From: Echinarachnius parma
Taxonomy: Eukaryota; Echinodermata; Echinoidea; Clypeasteroida; Echinarachniidae
Length of the DNA stretch: 64,000 nt
NCBI GenBank assembly: GCA_037951105.1
Contig: JBAMJV010008868.1
Location: 92,001-156,000 of the forward strand
Direction: 5' to 3'
Under the pieces are notes generated by a model that saw nothing but the letters and a program-made list of their open reading frames with translations, searched no databases and was not told the DNA's origin. Both the position numbers and the translations under genes were made by a program. Positions within the stretch are counted from its first letter, which is position 1, and every line of letters begins with the position of its first letter. Of the stretch, positions 1 through 12,369 are shown in pieces.

Positions 1-508
1 AGAACGGACTAATGAACTAAATTCTGTAGATGACGTAAGCCAATGAATTGTCAATCACGCTGCCGATTCTGGACCCTTAATATGGGTGGGGCGTAAATTG
101 GCTGCTAAGTGAGATTTGGCATCAGAAAATTAGTCTAAAATCACTACTGTGTTTATTTTCATGGAGTTTTTTTCGGCAGACCTCTTTTACAAGTCATCAA
201 GTATGGAATAAATGCCAAAGTACGTTGTATTCTTTAGTTCCTTTAACTTATTTGTCATTGTAACATTCGAAAACTTCATTTTACATGCACACACTATTTC
301 GAAATATCATCAAACATTCGTCAGCGTTCCCTCATTCTAAAAGTTCTCCAGTATATAATATATATTCGCCCATTTAATTATTTGAGGTGTCTAAACTGGC
401 TTTCATCAGTACACAAAATCATGGAAACCATCATGGCGTTTATGAGACACAATTTAAATATCGTCATCATTGTTTTGCACACTTTTGTTACAATTAATGA
501 ACGATTAC

Positions 509-625
509 CGTGCAAGTCATGGGCCAATGGAAGAGATAAAGATCGATGTAATCCAAACCGAGATCGGTCAGTGATTTGCGGCAGCCCGCTTCTACGTCAT
601 CAGGATGCATGTACGTCATCCACAG
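509..625 (-). CDS. AKR-B exon 3
   Basis: 117 nt: [15 protein letters not shown], then [19 protein letters not shown] and MTCT, with the catalytic His. Acceptor TATCTAG|CTG, donor ACG|GTAATC, same boundaries as AKR-A. Confidence 0.9.
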
Positions 626-3600
626 CTAGATAGGGGAAAGAGAGAGAGAGATATATAGAGAGAGAGAGTAGGGGAGGGAGAGGGGGGGTGGTGGGTGAGG
701 ATTAGACAGCAAAATCCACCTCGTTATGGGATGGTCCTTCAATATTATGACGTCATACTATCCACCAACGGGTGAACAAAAATCGTAAGAGAACCCTCGA
801 AACATTGGCTGATGTTTCGGACTAGGTGAGGATTTGCATGGAAATGGATTGAAGAAAAAAAAAATCATGTGACTAAATGCGCAAATCTGATTGGTTGAAA
901 TTCGCAAATTACAATACCATTATCGTAATCCGCTATTGTTCTCCGCCTGACACGTCATTTCACAGCGAGAAGTTGAAGAAATGGCCGCCTCCAGTGGGCA
1001 CTGAAAGCAGACGACAGTGGTCCATAAAATATTGACTATTTTCGTTATTGGGAATATTCAAGAGGAAATAAGTGACTGAAAATGACAGGAGTTATGCTCT
1101 AATCACATCCAGTAATTCAAAATTCTAGGATTTCCTTCCCCTATCTGAACATTATTATACAGGGTCCCATTTCACAACAGGCTATTTTGTTGTGTTCATT
1201 TTAAATGTATGTGATCTACGGACATAATTACGACAGTTGTTCTAAATCGTGTCACACAAGGGTCCTAAATCGTGTCACAAATGGTTCATGCGTTCGAAAA
1301 CGTGGAGTATCGATAGTATCGACCAATATCATAGCCTTTGACATGAACTGAGTGTGTAATCGTTAAACTTTAAAGGGATAGTTTAGTTTTGGTTTAGAGG
1401 GCGCTTCGAGAAATATTTCTTCGTGAGGTAATTAAAAGCTAAGTGTTAAATTTGAGAGAGCACACAATTTTAGTGACAGAATCAAATTTGTTTGATCAAA
1501 ATTGGTTGAGAAACAGCTGAACTATCATTAAATGTATCCGATTGGAATAAATGTGGGACACACATTTATTCGATGATTTAAGAAAATACAATTGACAATA
1601 CCTAAACTTTTTCAAAAATTTACTTAAAGGGATCTAGTAACATGTGCAAAAAGTGATGAATGGTTGATACGATGTATATTGTTGTTATCTGATATGTCCA
1701 CAGGGTATTGTGTGAAAATGTAAAGTCAAATGGACGTTCTATGGCCGAGTAATGAGCAAAAATGCAAAGTGATATTCACAAACTCATTGCACTCTCTTTG
1801 TACACGGTGTTCGCGATCCGTTGGATTATTTAACATCTGAACACTTCAATCGTAAATATATTTTTAACGAAAGGGAAATTTAAAAAACCGAAACCTGTCC
1901 CATGATTTTATTGTTAATACGAATACAACAAGGTATGAGGGAACCGCTAGAATTCCAATTGATTTGGACAATGTTTGGACAATGTTACTAAGTCCCTTTA
2001 AAGGGATAGTTGAGTTTTGGTATAGAGGGCGCTACACAAAATATTTGTTTGTAAGATAATGAAAAACTGAATGTCAAATTCGAAAGAGCATACAATTTTA
2101 ATGACAGAATAAACTTTATTTGATCAAAATCGGTTCAGAAATGGCTGAAATATCCATAAACATAACCATTTGTAATAATTGTGGGGCCCCACAATTATTC
2201 GATAATTTTGAACCAGCCGTTAACAAATGTTTTTCAAATGCTTCCTCTTTTCAAAAATGTACAAAAGAGGTTTTTAAATAGTTGTTGATTATCTCTCTAT
2301 CGAATCACTATTTCAACAAAACATCACATGCACAATATTTCATGTTAAATGGTTGAAACCGATGAGTGTTAGAGAGCGCCCTCTTGAGTTTTAACGGCTC
2401 TTTTTTTTAATGATAACATGCTTTTTACTTTTTACTTTTAGTCATTTGTAATTTGTTATTCTTTTCGAGCATGGTGGAGTTATAACTATTAGTTTGTAAT
2501 GCAATGGTGCAGGTTTTGGTTATTAATATTCAGTTTGACCATTCAGTCTCTATACCAGAACTCAACTATTCCTTTAAGAGGTTGTAGTTGTTGATGATCT
2601 CTCTATTGAATCATTATTTTAACAAAACATCACATTCACAATTTGTATAAACAAATGGTTGAAACCAATATGTTTTAAGAGAGTGCTCTCTTGTGTTTTA
2701 ACGGCTGCCTTTTGAATGATAACAGGCTTCTTACTTAGCCGTTTGAAATTTTTTCTACCTTTCGGGCATGGTGGAGTTATAACTATTAGTTTGTAATGAT
2801 AATATTATGGTGCAAGTTTAAAGGGATAGTTGAGTATTGGTCAAACTTAACTTTAGTAACCAAAACCTCCACCATCACGGTACAAAGTAATAGTTATAAT
2901 TTCACCATGCTCGAAAAGTATACACAATTACAAACGACTAAGTAAAACCCCTGTTATCATTCAAAAAGAGCCGTTACAACTCAAGAGGGCGCTATTTAAA
3001 AAAAATCACTGGTTTTAGCCATTTGTCATACAAAACTGTGCATTTAATGTTTTGTTAAAATAATGATTCAATAGAGATATCATCAACGACTTTTTAAAAA
3101 CATATTCAGATTTTTTTCCAAGAAGTCTTTAAGCATTTTTACATTTTTCTCTAAAAAGTCTAAAATATCTCCCCGGTGATTGCCGGTGAGAATCATTTGA
3201 ATAAAAATATACTTATGGATATTTCAGCCGTTTCTGAACCGATTTTGATCAAATAAAGTTTATTCTGTCATTAAAATTGTATGTTCTTTCAAATTTGACA
3301 GTCAGTTTTTCATTATCTCACAAAAAAATATCAGGGGGCACTTCGGGAAATACCAATACTCAACAGTACTAGAATACAGTTTGACCAGAAATGTACTATC
3401 CCTTTAATCATGTTAATCAAACGAGTTTTCTTTAATGGCACATGACAATACAAATGGAGTGGACATTTATATACAAAGCATGAAAATAATCTTATTATAA
3501 GCACTGTATTCGTAACGTTAAAGCAACAAAGAGGGAAAACTAAAATATAAATTTCAAATTATTATAACAGTAATGATCCACACGTAATGGATGTATAACG

Positions 3601-6600
3601 GTCCAAGGCTCGACACTCGCACTGGCCCGCTGGCCCGGGGCCAGTGAAATTGCACTTCGGGCCAGCAAAAATGTTGGTGGCCCGATCGGGCAAGCAGATT
3701 TTCAATGTTTTGTTTTCAACTTGTGTCCTTACTTTACTGGTGACGAAGAGATCTTCTCGCCTGATCGTCCCGTCGTCGACCTTGTCTTTGATTCCCTGGC
3801 CGACGTCGATCTCGCATTGGTAGATGAAAGCACCGTCGATATGACGATAGCCACAACCGATCGCGGTCCCCACCGCTTTCCGAACTGCACCCATCTTCGA
3901 CTGGGCGAGGTCCATCTCGATCCCACCCTGTCCCGACCCGGCAGACTCGACTCGAAAATAATCGGGCTGTATAGTAGAGAGCGAGGTGAATGCAATACAA
4001 TTCAGTGAAGAACAAATGAAGAGTTTAGTTCCAAAAGGCGCTAAAGCCACTCACCATAAAAATTGGTTCTACGATATCAGTACATTAATAAGCTATCGAG
4101 AAATCCAAAATGTAGAATTCGGCACAATGGCTATGCACAAAATTAATGTTAGATTTTGAATAAGCGGTATGTAAGAAAAGTGCACTTTGCTCCTAGTATA
4201 AACATTGACCAAATCCGCAAAACTTAGTTAGAAATCTAGTTGTTCTCTCATATCATGTTGTATCTGTATTTATTACCAGTAGAAGCATGGAACAGGTTTT
4301 GGTTGTTCAAATTTCTCTTTTGTTAAAAATATATTTACGAATAAAGTGTTCAGATGTTTAACTATCTACTGGATAGTCGTAACTGTGTACAAAGTCGGGC
4401 AATGAGTTGTGGAATATCACTTTGCATTTCTGATCATTACTCGGCCATAATTATTTATTTTTTTGATTTTTGATTTTTCCTCTTACGATGGATTTTATTT
4501 CAGAGTACAATATTTACATAGTTACACAATTAATAAAATTATAAACTAAAAGTGTTCTAATAGTTGACATATTCCTTCTACATTTCTTAATTTGTTTCGA
4601 AAGTAATAACAATTCAAATAATTGTTAAATTCTACTCTAACCTCCTTCCATAGTATTTCGGTTTTAAAAAATTGTTTGTATTATTATTCACAAATTCAAC
4701 ATAATTTTAATAAATGACAAACTCAGTAATATTAATAATAAAATGAATACACCAATTTTCATTTGAAAAATTTTGCGCACCAATCATAATGAATTAATTA
4801 TAATTAAAATGAAAACTCATATTTTCTATTATCTTCCAAAGGATTGTTACCGCTTTACAGCGTAATAACATGTGCAATGCTGTACTAACACAATTACAAA
4901 CATCACATTTATTTTCATTCAATACTTTCCATTTAAATACATTTTCTTTCGAAGGTAATATTTTATGTAAGGGTTTGAAATTAAATTGCCTAATTTTTTT
5001 AATCGATATCTGTTTCAACTTGAATAATAAAACATCATTCCATATAAAGTCCTCTGGTAATGCAAAATAGTCTTGCCAATAAATACTAAATAGTGGTTTT
5101 GTTCGTTTCATTTTCATAAGAACAAAATAAACAAGCTTTTTTGCATGTATAATGAGTCCCGTGACCTTGACCTCGACCTCATGATCCCAACATGTTATGG
5201 CTGCGTTGACTCTTTATGATACATTCAGGTACCGAGTTTGATTGAAATCTGACATTCAGTTCTTGAAATGTTGCCATAACAAGCCATTTAGGCATATATA
5301 TAGAGTCCTGTGACCTTGACCTTTGACCTCATGACCCCCCAAATCTAATCAGATCAGTGGCACCCCGATATGTACACTCATACCAAGTTTGAAATTGATC
5401 CGTCAACCGGTTCTTGAGATATCGCGAGAACGAGGCATTTTTGCATATATATTGAGTCATGTGACCTTGACCTTTGACCTCATGACCCCTTAAATCTAAC
5501 AGATCATTATCACCCCAATATGTACACTCATACCAAGTTTGAAATTGATCCGTCAACTGGTTCTTGAGATACCGCGAGAACGAAAACGGGACGGACGTAC
5601 GGACGGACGGACGGACGGACGGACAACCCGAAAACATAATGCCTCCGGCCACTTCGTTGGCGGAGGCATAAACATGTCTTGCTTTCATAGCATTAAAGGG
5701 ACTTAGTAACATTGTCCAAATCCTCAAAATAAAATTGTAATTCTAGCGGTTCCTTTATACCTTGTTGTATTCGTATTAACAATAAAATCATGGGACAGCT
5801 TTCGGTTTTTCAAATTTCCCTTTCATTACAAAGATAATTTATGTATGATTGAAGTATTTAGATAAGAAAATCTCCGGGCGAGATTTTCATCCCTGTACAA
5901 AGTGAATGCAGTGAGTTGGTGAATATCACCCAATACCACTTTGCATTTTCGCTCATTACTTGGCCATACATTGTCCATTTGACCTGAAATTTTCACACAA
6001 TACCCTGAGGACATATGAGATAACAACAGTATACATTGCATCAACCATTCATCAGTTTTTGCACATCTCAACAAAGTTACTAGATCCCTTTAATATCTAT
6101 CGAATCTTCTACTGATTTTTCAAACAAATTCTCATTATCATTATTTTGCGGTGCTCTATCTTGTAGTTTCTCTAACCAACATTTTGGAAAAGACTTTTTC
6201 AATTTGACAAAATTAAAATTATACAGTAAATTACTTGCTACATTGTCAGGAAAAATATATTTTAAATCACACCGTTGGCCGTTTTTAATTACGTCTTTTA
6301 CTTTTATGATGCCTAAATTAATCCACGTTTGAAAATATAACCTATCATCCTTACATTTTATATTACTATTATACCACAACACCTGGTTTTCTATGTCCGT
6401 TACATGCAACAGATCAATAAATTGTAATTTACTCCATAAACAAACAAAATCCAAATATAGAATGCGGGTAATTTTATATTTGTTTGCAAGTAAAACAATA
6501 TCTTTTTGTATTACAATTACATTTTAATAACAATGGGAATCCCCCAATTTTACTTGTCCAATAAGAAAACAATACTCTTACATGCTCCATCCTTATCGCT

Positions 6601-9600
6601 CAAAAAAGTTTATATCCACGATAAACGTAAAAAAATTAATTTCAGTTTCATATCAACCATATTCAGACCCCCATCTATTTCTTCATTTATAATAACACTT
6701 CTTTTAACTTTATCTATCTTAGAGTTCCATATAAAAAATATATATATATCAACGCATTCAATTCCTTCAAAATATAAGTTGGAACTGATACAGCCGTCGA
6801 AATATATACAAATTGTGAGGCTATTAATAATTGTATTATTGTTACTTTCCCAAAATATGTTAATCTTCTTCTTTTCCATAAATTTTAAATATTTGTTATC
6901 TTTTCAATTCTTCCCGCCCAATTTAGTTTATCAATTTCGTTATTATCTTTACTCACAAAAGCTCCCAAACATTTCACTGGTGCCTCACTGCATTTCAAAT
7001 GTTCTATTATTATATCATCTTTTAGTACCATTATATCCAATTTATCCCAGTTTACCTTTCGACCGGCATTGTCACCAAATCTATTTACTTCTTCCATAAC
7101 ACATCTCACTGATTCTTCAGAATCAACAAATACTACAGTATCGTCAGCATGCCTACTGAACGATTTTAATTTCTTTTACAATGCGACCCACTTTGATAAT
7201 TATCATTTATCAATATAATACCTTTTATTAAACCATTTTGCCTTATCTTTGTGGCTAACACTTCTGCAACAATAATAAATACAAGAGCCGACAATGGACA
7301 ACCCTGACGAACTACACGCTCAACAGCTCAATGCAAAACTTTTGTGAAAGCCATCCATAGTTATGTACACGTCCACAAGCATTACTATATTATAACGTTT
7401 GAACCCATTAGTTTGATTGACTGTTATAAAGGGTTAAAACCTTCTTGAATTTGACCTTCTGTAATGCAAAGCCCAGTCCGGTATTGACCTATAATTTATC
7501 TAAAATACAAACAGCGTACGACATGATAGTTAACGTAAAAGAGGCCCGAAAAGGGTCAAAGAATCCAGAGCCAAGTCACTGAAGCCACAATGGTTTATAT
7601 AGGGTAGGGACTAGGCCTACTAGTAGGCGGAGGGCCAAAGTCTAAAAAGTGGCTTCCTTAAGGACTTAGGTTGCCAGATCTCCACAATAAGTTTAAACCA
7701 ATTTTATTTGCAAGTTTTTTTAATGAGACAAATTAATTCAGAGGTCTATCTCAACAAATTTGTTGCGAACACCTCCAAATCCAAGATGGCGTCCAAATAA
7801 GTAGCCGTTTTGACTTGCTATAGATAATTGGCGAAATTTCCCAAACGACACCTGAAATCAACATGATTTTGCAGTCATATTAAGGACAATAACATTTCCT
7901 ATAATCTGATACCAAAAACCATGGGTTTCAGGATATGTAACACGATAATTTTTATCCCCAAACTCAAATTTAGGAATTTTTGCCAAAAAATATGAAATTA
8001 TTGATTAACATAATTCGGCATAAATCAATAATTGCATTGGGAGTTGAATTAATACTTTTTAGAAAACTGTCCAGTTATATCAGCAATACTCTGTGAAAAT
8101 TCCAAGTGTGTACCGTATCTGAACAAAAAGTTATAATAACTGGAAGTCAGCATTTGATATCGACAAATACAGCAATTTTGTACGATTTCGAACAATATAC
8201 AGGGTGCCCCAATAAATGTAATTCTTGTTTACGGACTTCATTCAAGAAATGCTCCTAAATAATTACATATTGTTTATACCCGTTTTTAACAAAACATTCA
8301 GTTTTCTTCTTTTGTGTCATGAATATGCCGTCATCGGTTTGCAATACACGAAAATAGTGTATCGGTAACTTCAAGGGCAATGCAACTCAAGAATAGAGTT
8401 TATCCTACTTGATATATCGTAATATGCCCTTTTATTATATATAACATAACTCCGACTCAGATTTCTGCTTTGGGAGAAATATGTGAAAACTCTATCGGGC
8501 TTACCACTATTCATGCGAACACTGGAGGCCGCCATTATTAGGTGTGTGCGGACTTATGGTCAGTGATATGCACTAATGCATTTCAATAGGACCTATTGTT
8601 ACTATTGTCTGAATACTTGTAGATGCTTTGACGAGTCTGTAAATCAGTGAAAAGCTTTTTGTTCGGCCCGTAGCGCACTCGTCATAGTTTGCAAAGAATG
8701 TCGGGCAATTACAAGAACATGGCCGCTCCCATCACCTTTAGCCACCGTAAGAATTAGTAAAATGTGGGTATGTTCACGTAAGGATTTCATGGGATCCAGG
8801 AGGCCAAAATTGCCAAGTTATGTATCAAATAAAATGTCTGTTCACCCTCTAAACGATAATAATAGCCGAAAGCCATAGTTTCATTGCCCTTTCAATGCAA
8901 TAATAAATCCATCATGCAAAGTGCACTATTATAGTGCAATATTCGAATGGGAGGCGCGCCCCCTTTACAGTTGGACCGACTATATTTGGATAATTATGTT
9001 TTAACATGATTATTATTCGGAACACCAAAGTTAGCTAGACTTTTTCAGGATTCGAAGAAAACTTTGAATAGGCTATTATGTTTATCGTAGAGTAACTTTT
9101 TGTACCACCGTGTACATTTGTAACCATAGTAACAACAACTGAAATACAATAAATCATATATCTGGCTACTACTAATTTTCGCGTGAACATGAAGGAAAAC
9201 AAATCACATGTGAAATGACACCGTTTACCTGCTAATTTTAAGTTTTTAAAATAAATATTTGCTGATTTGGTATAATTTCTGTCCATAATCGGCTGTTGTT
9301 ACCATGGTTACACGAGTACAGTGTAGTGCACAAAAAATAAACATTCTGCTTGCTGAGGCTTTTCGGTGTTGTACATATTGGTTTAGCAATTGAGCCAATT
9401 TGTATAGACCTTGATGGTCTCCAGATACAATAAGATATGAAGGTCATGAAGGGTGCGTGCCTTGCGATCAAGATGGTGTTCGAATCTAGATACGCGCTGC
9501 ACATATTATGTCCCGCGTATTGTGTACTTTGAACATGATCTTGACAATGTTTTAAACACATCATGGGCACCTAGTATAATTCGAATTCGCAATATGCATT

Positions 9601-11688
9601 AATTGCAGGCGCGTCAGTATGCAGCTGACTGGAATGCTCCATGTGGAGTGGAATTAAGTTCATTTTTAGCGCTTGATTTATGATAAATGCGGATCTACGC
9701 GGATTACATAATGATGGTGGAATATTCCTCATATTACAGGAAATTGTGGTTTTGTTGATTTGTTCATAACTGGAATTAAAGGTGTCCCAAGATTGACGCA
9801 ATCATTTGGTACACAAATCATATAATCAAGATTACACATTTTTGAGACACCCTGTACAGCATGAGAAATCATGCAAAACTACCCGTTTTGTCGATATCAA
9901 ATGTTGACTTCCAAGTACTTTTTTGTTCATATACGGTACACACTTTAAATTTTCACAGAGTATTGTTGATATAATTGGACAGTTTTCTGAAAAGTATTAA
10001 TTCAACTCCTAATACAATTATTGATTTATGCGTAATTATGTAAATCAATAATTTCATATTGTTGGGGAAAAATGCCTAAAATTTGAGTTTGGGGCTAAAA
10101 ATGACCGTGTTACATATCCTGAACCCCATGGTGTTTGGTATCAGATTATAGGACATTTTTTTGTCTTTAATATGACTCCAAAAAAATGCTGATTTGAGGT
10201 GCTGTTTGGTTAATTTCGCCAATTATCTATAGCAAGACCAAACGGCTGCTGTTTTGGACGCCATCTTGGATTTGGAGGTGTTCGCAATTTTGTTGAGGTA
10301 GACCTCTGAATTATTTTGTCTCATTAAAAATACTTGCAATTAAAATCGGTTTAAACTTGTTGTGGAGATCTGGCAACCTAAAGTCCATTTTTTCGACTTT
10401 CGCCTATAGACCAGTATTTATATGCTGATAGATATCGTAGATAACAGAACAATTAATATATTGGGTACACAATTATTCATAATCATAAAGGTTCATTATC
10501 AATTCATAATCATAAAAGCAAAGTAATACAATTTCGGCAGAATATAGCGTGAGTTTAATTATTTTAATACTTGTTGGTTTATGAATTACTGGAAATGCAG
10601 CCATTATTTTTAACTTTTAAAACTAAAAGGCACGAGCACAGTCAATAAATGAGCTGCCACTAGCTCTCAATATAAACTTCATTTCAATATAAATTACTCC
10701 CTGTTATTATACTTTTCCGTTACTTATGAGTATTAAATTATATACGTGTCAACTTTTTTGTTTGTTGTTTGAACCAGCATGATAATATGGTAACAGCAGA
10801 ATACTATTTATATACCATAATTATTTCAAACATACCAAAATGGTAAGCGTATACATGTATACACCCTTTAATGATCTTTATAAAGCATCTATATTAGGAG
10901 GGGGTGAGTTATGTCCACACGTCCACAAGCATTACTATATTACAACGTTTGAACCCATTAGTCTGATTGACTAAGTTATAAAGGGTTAAAACCTTCTTGA
11001 ATTTGACCTTCTGTAATGCAAAGCCCAGTCCGGTATTGACCTATAGTTTATCTAAAATACAAACAGCGTACGACATGATAGTTAACGTAAAAGAGGCCCG
11101 AAAAGGGTCAAATAATCCAGAGCCAAGTCACTGAAGCCACAATGGTAGGGACATATAGGGTCATTACATGCTGATAGATATCGTACATCGCGCACCTGAT
11201 TGAAATCCACATACATGTATTAGGTACAAAATTCATTATCAGAAAAGTACAGTATCAATTCGTAATCACAAAAGCACAGTAATATACAATTTCGACAGAA
11301 TAGCGTGAGTTAAATTATTGTGATACTTGTTGGTTTATAAGTGACTGGTAATGCATGTCTCAATTCAATCTTATAACTTATAAGTACAAACAATTTTCCT
11401 CATTGTATTTATTCCGTGAATAATGACGATATACGTGTCAACATTATTGTATAATAATTGTATAAACCACCATGATATGGTAACAGTATAATACTATTTT
11501 ATGTTACCACACTTCAAAATGTTTATGTTGCCTACCAAAATGGTAAGCGTACATACACCCTTAAAGCATGCATATTAGGAGGAGGTGTATTATTAAAGTA
11601 GATGAATCCTCACCTGAAACGTCCCCAGTCCTAAGCAGGAGATCTTTCTGCCACTCGGAAGATCGATGTAGGTGTTGGAGACAGCCAT
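509..11688 (-). CDS. AKR-B: tandem aldo-keto reductase paralogue, exons 1-3 only (runs off left end)
   Basis: Same family and orientation as AKR-A, located downstream of it. Exons visible: 11688-11614, 3966-3733 and 625-509, all with intact GT-AG sites, compatible phase and no stop, encoding 142 residues. Exons 4-9 would lie left of base 1. Catalytic Asp and Tyr ([11 protein letters not shown]), Lys (FVTSK) and His ([10 protein letters not shown]) are kept. Differences from AKR-A include [10 protein letters not shown] for [10 protein letters not shown] in exon 1 and one extra codon in exon 2. Intron 2 is 3.1 kb against 251 bp in AKR-A because of MITE insertion. Whether the full gene is functional cannot be judged from this window. 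Confidence 0.88.
626..1369. other. AKR-B intron 2, left part
   Basis: Begins with a GA-rich microsatellite (638-690). The rest shows no ORF or recognised repeat. Confidence 0.5.
1370..1623. mobile_element. F1 MITE, truncated
   Basis: Starts TTAAAGGGATAGTTTAG..GAGGGCGCT and ends where an F2 element begins. It has a hairpin near 1550 (AATAAATGTG, GGACA loop, CACATTTATT). Confidence 0.7.
1624..2001. mobile_element. F2 MITE, complete
   Basis: TTAAAGGGATCTAGTAAC at one end and GTTACTAAGTCCCTTTAA at the other, non-coding interior. It abuts the next F1, sharing the TTAA. Confidence 0.8.
1998..2577. mobile_element. F1 MITE, complete
   Basis: TTAAAGGGATAGTTGAG to CTCAACTATTCCTTTAA. A perfect palindrome centred on GGGGCCCC lies at about 2176-2202, 190 bp from the GAGGGCGCT end. 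Confidence 0.8.
2578..2817. mobile_element. F1 MITE fragment
   Basis: Matches the GTTGATGATCTCTCTATTGA to GGTGGAGTTATAACTATTAG part of F1, lacking both ends. Confidence 0.6.
2818..3407. mobile_element. F1 MITE, complete, reverse orientation
   Basis: TTAAAGGGATAGTTGAGTAT to GTACTATCCCTTTAA. The central hairpin is degenerate here (near 3170-3200). Confidence 0.75.
3733..3966 (-). CDS. AKR-B exon 2
   Basis: 78 codons: [45 protein letters not shown], ending LFVTSK. Acceptor CTATACAG|CCC, donor AAA|GTAAGG. The YF pair at residues 3-4 aligns with AKR-A and supports this acceptor. It carries the extended N-terminal segment seen in AKR-A. Confidence 0.9.
4195..4450. mobile_element. F2 MITE fragment split by a LINE
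   Basis: Matches the right half of F2 in reverse orientation and stops at CTCGGCCATAA, where the T-rich tail of the LINE begins. Confidence 0.6.
5125..5690. repeat. 150-bp tandem repeat with TGACCTTGACCTTTGACCT core, inserted in the LINE
   Basis: Three units start with GTGACCTTGACC near 5160, 5310 and 5461 and include ACCAAGTTTGAAATTGATCC and GAGATATCGCGAGAACGA. It ends with (GGAC)n at 5590-5620 and a short hairpin around GCCTCCGGCCACTTCG. Any reading frame here is low-complexity and not credible. Confidence 0.75.
5693..6093. mobile_element. F2 MITE, complete, inside the LINE
   Basis: TTAAAGGGACTTAGTAAC to GTTACTAGATCCCTTTAA. Confidence 0.8.
7340..7612. repeat. Intron-1 tandem-repeat unit of AKR-B, left part
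   Basis: Matches 33090-33290 and 33790-34000 (CACGTCCACAAGCATTACTA, GGGTTAAAACCTTCTTGAAT, GTAATGCAAAGCCCAGTCC). It continues at 10404 after the 2.8-kb insertion. Confidence 0.75.
7613..10403. mobile_element. 2.8-kb foldback DNA element with ~600-bp inverted arms
   Basis: Arms (about 7625-8245 and 9800-10395) begin TAGGCG.A.G, then GGACTTTAGGTTGCCAGATC, and run to TACAGGGTGYCYCAA near the middle. Paralogous introns at 33280 and 33990 show the empty site GGACTAGGCCTAGACCAG, so the insertion is exact with a likely TA duplication. The interior (8246-9800) has no recognisable transposase; its ORFs are short and dissimilar to anything I know. Probably non-autonomous. Confidence 0.75.
10404..11590. 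repeat. ~710-bp tandem units in AKR-B intron 1
   Basis: Rest of the interrupted unit plus one further unit reaching nearly to exon 1. Landmarks are GATAGATATCGTAGATAAC, CGGCAGAATATAGCGTGAGT, ATTAAATTATATACGTGTCA and ATATTAGGAGG.GGTGAGTTA. Confidence 0.75.
11614..11688 (-). CDS. AKR-B exon 1
   Basis: 25 codons: [15 protein letters not shown] then [10 protein letters not shown]; donor CAG|GTGAGG, phase 0. About 115 bp upstream remains alignable with AKR-A before a MITE is reached. Confidence 0.9.
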
Positions 11689-11805
11689 GTTGGACATGGA
11701 CATGGACACCACTATTATGTCTATGGTCAACACCCCAAAAGCGCGTTACGGTAGATAAAGTCCGATACAGATCGCCGCAGTTGCGATGCTCGGGCTTGGG
11801 GTCAA
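11689..11805 (-). promoter_or_regulatory. Promoter-proximal block shared by AKR-A and AKR-B (AKR-B copy)
   Basis: About 115 bp upstream of the ATG align with 34572-34690 (GGTCAACRCCCCAARAGCGC, AAAGTCCGATACAGAT, GCAGTTGCGATGCTCGGGCT). No TATA. Conservation between paralogues suggests 5' UTR or core promoter. Confidence 0.5.
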
Positions 11806-12023
11806 GGGCGTCAACAGCTTCTCAAAAGTGTGCGGGGGTGGTATGCAAGAGAGCGAAGCGATCGAGTGGGGGGGGGGGGGGGGGGGTGTCCCCCTCCCAC
11901 TGTAGGAAGCTTTTTCATTTATTGGCTTGAAACTGTGTGATTTGGTGCATACCTGAGATTTACTCGATTTGTAGTGCAAGCTATGTAATCAAACGTACGT
12001 TATTTATACAATGTGACACCCAT
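11803..12023. mobile_element. Poly-G MITE shared with the AKR-A promoter
   Basis: CAAGGGCGTCAACAG at one end and CCATG followed by CTGAATAG at the other, the latter matching the AKR-A target duplication CTCAATAG. It holds a G18-type run at 11869-11886. Confidence 0.65.
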
Positions 12024-12369
12024 GCTGAATAGGTGAGCGGCGAGAGGCCAAAAAGTGGCTTATTTCTTGACTTTAATGCCCCCGGCTGGATTAAAGCAAC
12101 AACATGTCTCATTTTAAAGGGAATTTTCTGAATTTTATGAAAATGATCATTAAAATTGCCGCAACTTGTAGCATCACCATGGAAACCAGCACTGAATAGG
12201 CCACGCCCATTTTTACCAAATATAGAACTGGAATGACAAATATGAGTTATATAGTGATATTATAATCATTTTAGAAATAAATATATATTTTCTTGTGATT
12301 AAATCAATGTTAATGCAAAGATGAAATACCGACAAACAATCGGACATACATTTTATGTAACTATTGCTC
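12024..12369. other. AKR-B upstream region, no feature recognised
   Basis: AT-rich, no ORF or repeat that I can name. Confidence 0.4.

Larger units (their letters stand above)
4455..7335 (-). mobile_element. Broken non-LTR retrotransposon (LINE), 5'-truncated
   Basis: Minus-strand pieces in order: [20 protein letters not shown] (about 7335-7190), [15 protein letters not shown] (YADD box with His for Tyr) with GRKVNWDK and KCLGAFV (7160-6885), [18 protein letters not shown] (6879-6610), [21 protein letters not shown] (6454-6080), and a C-terminal zinc-knuckle type segment [15 protein letters not shown].. NKCDVCN..H (5117-4794). These are reverse transcriptase landmarks of L1/RTE-like LINEs. 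Frames are broken, an F2 MITE and a tandem repeat interrupt it, and the tail is A-rich at 4482-4459. Confidence 0.8.

Noticed and set aside
5329..5727. 132-codon minus-strand ORF containing [12 protein letters not shown]
   Set aside because: It reads through a dispersed tandem repeat with (GGAC)n; similar spurious proteins are known from marine invertebrate repeats.
9035..9801. Three adjacent minus-strand ORFs inside the 2.8-kb foldback as a transposase
   Set aside because: I could not see a DDE motif or other transposase landmark; left as non-coding interior.
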